Shown here: positions 6,954 through 13,129 of the stretch, piece after piece
How positions within the stretch are numbered: the first letter of the stretch is position 1
Layout of the letters: each line of letters begins with the position of its first letter
Assembly: GCA_030635415.1 (NCBI GenBank)
Contig: DAOVYW010000028.1
Span: forward strand, 1 to 16,449
Origin: Candidatus Firestoneibacteriota bacterium
GTDB lineage: Bacteria > Oederibacteriota > JAAXVQ01 > JAUVAV01
Direction of reading: 5' to 3'
Length of the DNA stretch: 16,449 nt
Notes under the pieces: generated by a model
What the model saw: only the letters and a program-made list of their open reading frames with translations
Database searches by the model: none
Told to the model about the DNA's origin: nothing
Made by a program: the position numbers and the translations under genes

Positions 6954-8192
6954 TTACTCCCTAACGCCCCAATATACTACCCGGGAATTCAGATCATTTG
7001 GTTTTCCGGCCTTCAAGGTTTGCTCCAGGATTTGCTCCAGTTCCCTAAAGTGGATATCCCGCCCGCCTAATCCATATATATAATTTATTATTTTCGGATA
7101 CTGGCCCGCATCATATAAAGCGGCTTTAATTTCCGTGGCCAGCGGTCCGGCCTGAGCGTTAAAGGAATCCGACCGGTCCATTATGGCAATGGCCGGAACA
7201 TGCGCCAATGCCTGGACCAACTCCTCGGCCGGAAAAGGCCGGAATACCCTTAATTTCAAGAGACCCGCCTTAATCCCGCGCTGACGGAGATTTTCAACTG
7301 CCACTCGGCCTGTCCCGGCCGTGGAACCAAGAGCCACCATGACAACTTCCGCGTCATCCAAGTGGACGCCTTCGAAAAATCCATAAGCAGTTCCGAATTT
7401 ATCCCCGAATTCCCGGCCGATTTCCAGAATCACTTTTTTGGCGGCGCGCATGCCTTCATAAGCGGACCGGCGATGCTCAAAATAGAAATCCTGAAGATCA
7501 GCGGCTCCCAAAGTGAAGGGCTTCCGGTTATCTAAAAGTGTAAAAGCCGGCTTATATTCCCCGATAAATTGCCGGACCGCGTCATCGGGATAAAGCTCGA
7601 AATTTTCCATGCCATGGCTGATGATAAACCCATCCGTACTGGCCCAGGCCGGCAGAAGCACATCCGGATGTTCTGCAATGCGAACCGCCTGGATTAAATT
7701 ATCATAAGCTTCCTGTGCATTTTCTGAAAATATCTGAATCCAGCCTGAATCCCGGCCACCCATGGTATCGCTATGATCACAGTGAATATTAATCGGACTG
7801 GATAAAGCCCGGTTCACTTCGGCCATAACAATCGGAAGCCGATAACCGGCGGCGATATAAAGCATCTCGTACATCAGAGCCAGCCCCTGGGAAGAAGTGG
7901 CTGTCATAGTACGGGCACCCGATGACGCCGAGCCGATACAGGCCGACATGGCGGAATGTTCGGATTCGACCGTAATAAACTCCGTTTTCACCAGGCCATC
8001 ATTTACAAAATTCGCGAAAATTTGCACTATTTCCGTGGCCGGGGTAATCGGATAAGCGGCGCAAACATCAGGATTTATCTGGCGCATGGCTTCAGCCATA
8101 GCCTCATTGCCGGTCCTGGCAAGGGTTGCTTTTCTTGGCTCCGCCTTCCCGGCTGATCTGGGAGAGCTCATGGTTTCAATTGCCTTTTCCAT
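6954..8192 (-). CDS. porA: Pyruvate:ferredoxin oxidoreductase, alpha subunit
   Basis: Alpha subunit of PFOR, carrying the pyrimidine-binding and transketolase C-terminal-like domains. The 412-residue length is typical. Seen: GNEAMAEAMRQINPDVCAAY followed by PITPATEIV (substrate loop), the ESEHSAMSACIGSASSGART segment (the Glu activates ThDP), TSSQGLALMYEMLY, and a second half with EVVMVALGSTAGTGRVAVE and LLKLRVFRPFPAEEL. About 25 residues (rich in Lys, Ser and Arg) precede the conserved part. A clear AGGAGG precedes the ATG. The porD-porA gap of 158 bp is unusually long for this operon and is filled by three hairpin repeats. Function is secure as part of porCDAB. Confidence 0.95.
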   Translation of the reverse strand: MEKAIETMSSPRSAGKAEPRKATLARTGNEAMAEAMRQINPDVCAAYPITPATEIVQIFANFVNDGLVKTEFITVESEHSAMSACIGSASSGARTMTATSSQGLALMYEMLYIAAGYRLPIVMAEVNRALSSPINIHCDHSDTMGGRDSGWIQIFSENAQEAYDNLIQAVRIAEHPDVLLPAWASTDGFIISHGMENFELYPDDAVRQFIGEYKPAFTLLDNRKPFTLGAADLQDFYFEHRRSAYEGMRAAKKVILEIGREFGDKFGTAYGFFEGVHLDDAEVVMVALGSTAGTGRVAVENLRQRGIKAGLLKLRVFRPFPAEELVQALAHVPAIAIMDRSDSFNAQAGPLATEIKAALYDAGQYPKIINYIYGLGGRDIHFRELEQILEQTLKAGKPNDLNSRVVYWGVRE

Positions 8193-8227
8193 CTTTTCTC
8201 ATCCTCCTGCGGTTATTTCTTTAGATA

Positions 8228-8250
8228 GGCGGACATGGAAGTCCGCCCCT
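8228..8250 (+). repeat. Hairpin repeat, copy 1
   Basis: Arms GGCGGAC (8228-8234) and GTCCGCC (8241-8247) around loop ATGGAA, followed by CCTAC. A near-identical copy lies 90 bp downstream at 8317-8342 in the same orientation, and an inverted, stem-swapped copy lies between them. Confidence 0.85.
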
Positions 8251-8283
8251 ACAAAAATTTTTTTATGTCCTATCATGCAATCG

Positions 8284-8308
8284 TAGGGGCCGGCTTCCAT
8301 GCCGGCCC
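8284..8308 (-). repeat. Hairpin repeat, copy 2 (inverted, covaried stem)
   Basis: Arms GGGCCGGC (8287-8294) and GCCGGCCC (8301-8308). Read on the minus strand it has the same loop ATGGAA and the same CCCCTAC flank as copies 1 and 3, but the inner stem is CGGC/GCCG rather than GGAC/GTCC. Both arms changed together, so the structure is conserved. Confidence 0.85.
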
Positions 8309-8316
8309 GACTTTAA

Positions 8317-8342
8317 GGGCGGACATGAAAGTCCGCCCCTAC
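8317..8342 (+). repeat. Hairpin repeat, copy 3
   Basis: Arms GGGCGGAC (8317-8324) and GTCCGCCC (8331-8338) around loop ATGAAA, then CTAC and a T-rich run (8345-8352) that overlaps the porD stop region. The T-run follows the stem on the plus strand, so it could only terminate plus-strand transcription, and no plus-strand gene is present. Confidence 0.85.
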
Positions 8343-8350
8343 AATTTTTT

Positions 8351-8650
8351 TTATGCCCCGTTCTTGGGCTTCATACTAATTGACTTCGTCTTGGTGGGGC
8401 ACTCGTGAGCACAGATCCCGCATCCCTTACAATAGTCCAAATTCACTCCTGTGATCTTACCATCCTTGACTTCCCAACAATCATCCGGACAGGCAATCCA
8501 GCAGGCCAGACAATTTATGCAGGTCTCGGAATTCCAAACCGGAACCTCAGTAGCCCAAGCGCCGGTTTTAAACTGCTGCGAAGTAGCTGCTTCCAGTGGA
8601 TTGCCATGCTTGAATGATTTCCAGCCGGGTTTTACAGTCTGTGTACTCAT
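8351..8650 (-). CDS. porD: Pyruvate:ferredoxin oxidoreductase, delta (ferredoxin-like) subunit
   Basis: A 99-residue 2x[4Fe-4S] electron-transfer subunit that passes electrons from the PorB cluster to soluble ferredoxin. Two canonical cluster motifs: CINCLACWIACP (Cys44, 47, 50, 54) and CKGCGICAHECP (Cys74, 77, 80, 84), with each motif's last Cys ligating the partner cluster as in bacterial ferredoxins. The N-terminus (KPGWKSFKHGNP) is the usual PorD lead-in. The ATG overlaps the porC stop by one base (TAATG), so translation is coupled. Length and motif spacing are normal. Confidence 0.95.
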   Translation of the reverse strand: MSTQTVKPGWKSFKHGNPLEAATSQQFKTGAWATEVPVWNSETCINCLACWIACPDDCWEVKDGKITGVNLDYCKGCGICAHECPTKTKSISMKPKNGA

Positions 8651-9225
8651 TAAATCTTTACCTCCTCATAGGCGCGCCGAATGGCTGCCATATTGCCTTC
8701 CACGATTCCCGGGCGATCCTTGAATTTCTTCTCCATTTTATGCTTGGTATCTTCCAGCATGCTTTCAAAGTCCATTAAATTCGTGGCTTTGAGCAAGGCG
8801 CCCATCATAGGCGTATTGGGAACATTCTTTTTAATAGTGTCCATGGCAATGGCCGAGGCATCAACCGTATAGAGTTTTTGTCCCTGCCAATTCAAGCGTT
8901 GACGGATTTCATCCGGACTCCGGGAAGTGTTAACCAGGAGAACACCCTCCTCGCTCAAACCGGCAGTGACGTCCACGCACTCCATTAAGGAGGCATCAAG
9001 CACCACTACCACCTCGGGATTGGTTACAGAACAATGCAGGGTAATGGGTTTGTCGCTGATGCGGTCAAAGGATTGAACCGGCGCGCCCATCCGCTCCGGA
9101 CCATATTCCGGAAAAGCCTGAACATATTTTCCGGTTCGAATTGCGGCCTCGCCGAGCAACAAGGCCGCAGTCTTGGCTCCCTGGCCTCCGCGTCCGTGCC
9201 ATCGAATTTCAATCATTTTATCCAT
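8650..9225 (-). CDS. porC: Pyruvate:ferredoxin oxidoreductase, gamma subunit
   Basis: Gamma subunit of PFOR, first gene of the porCDAB operon; this domain helps bind coenzyme A. Seen: EIRWHGRGGQGAKTAALLLG, FPEYGPERMGAPVQSFDRIS, DASLMECVDV, GVLLVNTSRSP and VPNTPMMGALLKA. I use ATG 9225 (191 residues), preceded by GGGAGA at about 9 nt; the frame extends to 9261, adding MVNNLRKGDTVL, which contains the translated ribosome site. A strong predicted promoter lies about 90 bp upstream. The gene is sometimes labelled porG. Function is secure. Confidence 0.94.
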   Translation of the reverse strand: MDKMIEIRWHGRGGQGAKTAALLLGEAAIRTGKYVQAFPEYGPERMGAPVQSFDRISDKPITLHCSVTNPEVVVVLDASLMECVDVTAGLSEEGVLLVNTSRSPDEIRQRLNWQGQKLYTVDASAIAMDTIKKNVPNTPMMGALLKATNLMDFESMLEDTKHKMEKKFKDRPGIVEGNMAAIRRAYEEVKI

Positions 9226-9312
9226 TAAAACAGTATCTCCCTTCCTTAAATTATTAACCAAGATTTCATAAAAATCCCCCGCCCCTGAAAAAGGCTGGTT
9301 TTAAAAAAGCAA

Positions 9313-9340
9313 ATTATACGCTTCTTTCAGGAAAAATCAA
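9313..9340 (-). promoter_or_regulatory. Sigma70-type promoter of the por operon
   Basis: On the minus strand TTGATT (9340-9335), a 16-nt spacer and a perfect TATAAT (9318-9313). Predicted transcription starts near 9306, leaving a leader of about 80 nt before porC. It lies in the recR-porC gap, so por and the downstream accA/amidase/GerMN genes probably form their own transcription unit. Confidence 0.7.
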
Positions 9341-9364
9341 GCAGGTTTTGGCGCTTAAGACGGA

Positions 9365-9958
9365 TTATAGCACACGGCGTCCGCCCAGGGCCCGGGTAAT
9401 GGTTATATCATCAGCATATTCCAGATTCCCACCGGCCGGCAATCCACTGGCCAGACGGGTAACCTTGACCCCCAGGGGTTTAAGCAGCTTTCCTAAGTAA
9501 ATGGCAGTAGCTTCACCCTCAACATCCGGATTAGTTGCTATAATAATCTCCCCCACCTGATTGTTTTGAAGGCGTCGTAATAATTCCGTGATTTTCAAAT
9601 CTTCCGGGCCAATACCGTCCAGGGGAGAGAGTGTTCCCATAAGAACGTGATAAAGTCCATTAAAAGCCCGGGTCCGTTCCAGGGAAAAAACGTCGTTGGG
9701 TTCCTCCACTACGCAGATCATAGTCGAATCGCGCTGGGGATTACTGCAAATCGCACAGATTTCATTTTCGCATAATGAAAAACAGATTGAACAATAACGA
9801 ATAGTATCCTTAGCTTCGATCAGCGTATGGGCCAGCTGTTCCACCGCGGCCCGTTCCTGACGAAGCAGGTAAAATGCCAGCCGCTGGGCAGTCTTGGGCC
9901 CTATGCCCGGCATGTGGCCTAATTCCTCAATCATACGTGCTAAAACCCCGGAATACAT
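9365..9958 (-). CDS. recR: Recombination mediator protein RecR
   Basis: RecR works with RecO/RecF to load RecA at single-strand gaps; cytoplasmic ring-forming protein. The 197-residue length is normal. Seen: the N-terminal helix-hairpin-helix (LGHMPGIGPKTAQRLAFYLL, 13-32), a Cys4 zinc motif (Cys56, 59, 68, 71), the Toprim domain (about 79-175) beginning ICVVEEPNDV, with GTLSPLDGIGPEDL and IIATNPDVEGEATAIYL, and the C-terminal TRLASGLPAGGNLEY-D segment. It follows dnaX by 52 bp without an intervening ybaB/ebfC, which is the usual partner in this cluster. The ribosome site AGGCAGGAAG precedes the ATG. Confidence 0.97.
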   Translation of the reverse strand: MYSGVLARMIEELGHMPGIGPKTAQRLAFYLLRQERAAVEQLAHTLIEAKDTIRYCSICFSLCENEICAICSNPQRDSTMICVVEEPNDVFSLERTRAFNGLYHVLMGTLSPLDGIGPEDLKITELLRRLQNNQVGEIIIATNPDVEGEATAIYLGKLLKPLGVKVTRLASGLPAGGNLEYADDITITRALGGRRVL

Positions 9959-10010
9959 ATAAAAGCTTCCTGCCTCTTTCTAAATATTGACGGGAGGGAT
10001 TTAAACCGTC

Positions 10011-11729
10011 CTATTTCCCGCTGGCGGGATTAGAAATAACCTCCACGATCCGTCCTCCGAACATATCCAGAGTTTTACGAACTAGGGGTTCGCGCTGGGC
10101 GATTTCCTCAAACTCCTTCTCCCGGCCTTGCTGCTTCCCGGGCTTTGCTTCCTCTGTTTGGGAAACACCCTTAGATCCTTTTACATGTATACGGGTTGCG
10201 CGTCCCAGCGTCTTTTCCAGAACTTTTCCAATGACTTTACGGGATTCCTCTTTTTGCAATCCGGCGGCATGATAATCAGACGCACAATTTATTTCCACCC
10301 GCCCTTCCTCGGCAGCGGTTATTTTTACATCCCGCAGCAATGCTTGCAAAACACGGTTTTCTTGTCCGACTGCTTCCATGATATCCGGCCAACTAGCCCG
10401 GACTTTGTCCAAATACGAATCCGGAGCCGCATCCTCCAGAGAGTCAACTATTAAGGCCGGCTCCCCTTCTTCGGAAGGCTTTTCCTCTGCTTTAGCCGCT
10501 GCGGACGGAGAATTGTTTGCTTCCGCCGTTGCAACAGTTTCTCCTGCTTGCGGCACGGCCATCACTTTATCCTGCCTTTTCTCCCAATGAGTTTCCAAGT
10601 CCTGCAACTGATGCCACAGAAATTCCAGGGAGACCACCCGTTCCGCCGCGCAAAGCCGGACTAGCAGAAGTTCTAAAACAATCCGGGGATTCTGCGTACG
10701 CCGTAACTCATCATCCGTGGCAGCGGCCAGTTTGGCCAGGCTGGTCAGTTCCTCGGGCACGAACAGCCGTGACTGCCTGGCTGCGGCTTCCAGCATATTC
10801 GAGGCTAAATCCAGAACCTGGTCCAGACGATCCGGCATAACCTGCGCTATGACCAGACTGCGCCAATACTCGACCCAATCCTTCATAAACTGGCGCAAAT
10901 CCGCACCCGAATTCACCAGCTCATTGATGAGGCTTAAAGCCCGGGCAGCATCACGTTCGGCAATTGCATCCACCAGATCAATGTAAACCTGGGCATCCAC
11001 CAGGCCTAAAACCGTCACTACATCCGCGGCTTCAATCCGGGTGCCGCTAAAACTTATAATCTGATCAAACAGGCTCTGGGCGTCACGCAGACTGCCGTCC
11101 GCGCCCCGCGCCACCTGATGCAGGGCTTCCTCATCTACCACAATGTTTTCAGCCGCAGCCATAACCGCCAACCGCTCGGTTATCTCCTTGGCCGGAATAC
11201 GCCGAAAATCAAAACGCTGGCAGCGGCTCACAATGGTAGCCGGCACCTTGTGGGATTCCGTCGTGGCCAGGATAAAAATGGAATGGGCCGGGGGTTCTTC
11301 CAGGGTTTTAAGCAGGGCATTAAAGGCCGCATTGCTCATCATGTGAACTTCGTCGATGATCATGACCTTGTAACGGCAGGTTAGGGGCGCATAACGCACT
11401 TTTTCCCGAAGTTCGCGGGCATCGTCCACCAATCCATTAGACGCGGCATCGATTTCAATCACATCAGTTACGCTGCCCTTAATAATTTCTTCGCAGCGCA
11501 CGCAATGATTACAGGGTTCGCCCTTCACGGGTGAAATACAATTAACCGCCTTGGCCAGCAGACGTGCCGTGGTGGTTTTACCCACTCCCCGCGGACCGGT
11601 AAATAGGTAAGCGTGGGAAATCCGGTTGGCCAGGATGGCATTTTTCAAAGTTCGGACAATATGTTCCTGCCCGACTACGGATTCGAAGGTTTGCGGGCGC
11701 CACTTCCGCGCCATGACAATATAAGACAT
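10011..11729 (-). CDS. dnaX: DNA polymerase III subunits gamma and tau
   Basis: Clamp-loader ATPase of the replicative polymerase. From ATG 11729 (ribosome site GAGG) it has 572 residues; the open frame to 11756 adds only NSKTCEVD. Seen: KWRPQTFESVVGQEHI (9-24), Walker A GPRGVGKT (45-52), zinc site Cys64, 73, 76, 79, Walker B MIIDEVHM (123-130), sensor 1 ILATTE with the SRC motif, and sensor 2 GSLRDAQSLFDQ. After the AAA+ module come the oligomerisation domain III, a linker rich in Ala and Glu (about 390-440), and a C-terminal tau-like domain. I saw no convincing slippery heptamer in the linker, so a separate gamma product is not supported. It is the first gene before recR, with a predicted promoter upstream. 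Confidence 0.96.
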   Translation of the reverse strand: MSYIVMARKWRPQTFESVVGQEHIVRTLKNAILANRISHAYLFTGPRGVGKTTTARLLAKAVNCISPVKGEPCNHCVRCEEIIKGSVTDVIEIDAASNGLVDDARELREKVRYAPLTCRYKVMIIDEVHMMSNAAFNALLKTLEEPPAHSIFILATTESHKVPATIVSRCQRFDFRRIPAKEITERLAVMAAAENIVVDEEALHQVARGADGSLRDAQSLFDQIISFSGTRIEAADVVTVLGLVDAQVYIDLVDAIAERDAARALSLINELVNSGADLRQFMKDWVEYWRSLVIAQVMPDRLDQVLDLASNMLEAAARQSRLFVPEELTSLAKLAAATDDELRRTQNPRIVLELLLVRLCAAERVVSLEFLWHQLQDLETHWEKRQDKVMAVPQAGETVATAEANNSPSAAAKAEEKPSEEGEPALIVDSLEDAAPDSYLDKVRASWPDIMEAVGQENRVLQALLRDVKITAAEEGRVEINCASDYHAAGLQKEESRKVIGKVLEKTLGRATRIHVKGSKGVSQTEEAKPGKQQGREKEFEEIAQREPLVRKTLDMFGGRIVEVISNPASGK

Positions 11730-11794
11730 ATCAACCTCGCAGGTTTTAGAGTTCAAGAAATCGACCGGGAAGAATTTACGTGTCGTGGCAAAAT

Positions 11795-11823
11795 ATAATA
11801 CTACAGACCCGCCGGATTATGAA
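11795..11823 (-). promoter_or_regulatory. Possible promoter for dnaX-recR
   Basis: On the minus strand TTCATA (11823-11818), a 17-nt spacer and TATTAT (11800-11795), ending about 65 bp before dnaX. The spacing is ideal but the -35 is only a partial match. A 9-T run lies just upstream on the minus strand (after the coaD stop) and may mark the end of the coaD transcript, though I find no strong stem next to it. Confidence 0.45.
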
Positions 11824-11879
11824 GCATATTTTTTAAAAAAAAACGAGCGGGCAAATCCCTAAACATGCGCGGCTGGGGA

Positions 11880-12368
11880 TTATTTCCCAGGATTAAATTT
11901 CATCCTCAGAAATGGCTGTACTTCTTCCGGTATGAGACTGCTTACGTCCCCGCCCAACGAGGCTACTTCCTTAGCCAGCGAGGAGCTGATATAAGTATAT
12001 TTCTCATCCGGCATCATGTATACAATTTCAAATTCCGGATACAGCTTGCGGTTCATCTGGGCGATTTGTATTTCATATTCAAAATCAGAAATCGCCCGCA
12101 ATCCCCGCAGCGCGACATGCGCCTGCCGATTACGCATATAATCCACCAGGAGTCCGGTGAATGAATCAACCTCCACGCGCGATAAATTGCGCGTCGTAAG
12201 TTTTAATATTTCCACGCGTTCTGCCAGGGAAAAAAGTGTCGGTTTGGGCGTGTTTTCCGCGACCGCCACTATAATGCTGGAGAAAACTTCGCGGGCCCGC
12301 CTAATTATATCCAGGTGACCGGTAGTCACCGGATCAAAAGTACCGGGATATATGGCTATGGTTTTCAT
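11880..12368 (-). CDS. coaD: Phosphopantetheine adenylyltransferase
   Basis: Penultimate step of coenzyme A synthesis: 4'-phosphopantetheine plus ATP gives dephospho-CoA; cytoplasmic hexamer. The 162-residue length is typical. Seen: the nucleotidyltransferase motif AIYPGTFDPVTTGHLDII (T/HxGH at about 15-18), VALRGLRAISDFEYE (87-100), and YTYISSSLAKEVASLGG with the ISSS motif (128-131). The ATG lies 2 nt after the comF stop, with GGAGGTAATT as ribosome site, so the two genes are coupled. CoA supply fits loosely with the downstream PFOR and acetyl-CoA carboxylase genes. Confidence 0.97.
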   Translation of the reverse strand: MKTIAIYPGTFDPVTTGHLDIIRRAREVFSSIIVAVAENTPKPTLFSLAERVEILKLTTRNLSRVEVDSFTGLLVDYMRNRQAHVALRGLRAISDFEYEIQIAQMNRKLYPEFEIVYMMPDEKYTYISSSLAKEVASLGGDVSSLIPEEVQPFLRMKFNPGK

Positions 12369-12370
12369 AA

Positions 12371-13120
12371 TTACCTCCTGAATTTAAAATAATCCTCGCC
12401 TTGCGCCAGGGCTAAAACACCTATCTGCGCGGCGCCGGCGTTTTTAAGCGCGCGGGCGCATTCATTGACAGTCGCGCCGGTAGTTATCACATCATCAATT
12501 ACCAACAGGTTACGGCCGGAAACCACGCGGAAATCCGCGGTCATAGTATGGCTGCGGTTTTGCAGGCGGGCATGCCGGTTTAATCCTCTTTGGGCCCGGG
12601 TCCGGCGGTCGAAGCGCAGTGCGGGCGCATAAGATAGTTGCAAGCGCGCGGCCAGTTTCTTAGCCAATTGAGCAGCCGCATGCCGCGTCCCGGTTCGCCG
12701 GGCCGGAACCGGAACCAATGCCTGCCAGGCGCCGGGAATACGTCCGGTGGAAATAAACCCGCGGCACATATTAGCCATTTGGCCTAATAATTCTCCACCC
12801 GGCCGGACTTTTAACGCCAGGATGGCCTTTTTCCAATTATCCTGATATGGCGCCAGCGATCGGGCCAGGTCAAAATACAATTTTGCATACCGGCAGGTTC
12901 GGCATTCTCCAACCTCATTAATCGCGAGCATGGGGCTCGGCCCCAAAAAACATCCGCACCGGGAGCAAAAGGGCCGCCCTGCCAGAGATGGTTTACAATC
13001 CGGGCATATTATTGAAAGCGCATGCCTTCCCGCCGGCCGGCCGCATGCCGGACAAGCAGGCGGTCCTATCAGACTTATTCCCTGTATCACAAGCCGTTTA
13101 AACCAAGTTGGAATTTTCAT
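12371..13120 (-). CDS. ComF family phosphoribosyltransferase-like protein
   Basis: A 249-residue member of the ComF/GntX/amidophosphoribosyltransferase-like family, linked in some bacteria to DNA uptake (ComFC); the biochemical substrate is not settled. Seen: N-terminal zinc-ribbon cysteine pairs CPAC, CPDC, CSRC and CRTC (starting at 23, 39, 52 and 73), the conserved LVPVPARRTGTRHAAAQLAK segment, RAQRGLNRHAR, and the PRPP-binding loop LLVIDDVITTGAT (205-217). The start is ATG 13120, 10 nt beyond the stop of the FN3 gene, with no clear ribosome site, so coupling to the upstream gene is possible. No other competence genes are visible. Confidence 0.9.
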   Translation of the reverse strand: MKIPTWFKRLVIQGISLIGPPACPACGRPAGRHALSIICPDCKPSLAGRPFCSRCGCFLGPSPMLAINEVGECRTCRYAKLYFDLARSLAPYQDNWKKAILALKVRPGGELLGQMANMCRGFISTGRIPGAWQALVPVPARRTGTRHAAAQLAKKLAARLQLSYAPALRFDRRTRAQRGLNRHARLQNRSHTMTADFRVVSGRNLLVIDDVITTGATVNECARALKNAGAAQIGVLALAQGEDYFKFRR

Positions 13121-13129
13121 GTTGGATAT

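Noticed and set aside
8228..8342. CRISPR-like repeats
   Set aside because: Only three copies, one inverted, with unequal content between them and no cas genes; these are dispersed hairpin repeats.
10240..10270. Programmed frameshift in dnaX at an A-run (GCAAAAAGAGG on the minus strand)
   Set aside because: Only five A, no good heptamer, and it lies near the C-terminus rather than after domain III.
11821..11880. Terminator after coaD at the 9-T run
   Set aside because: I could not pair a convincing stem directly before the T-run; only a weak GGG/CCC stem is present.
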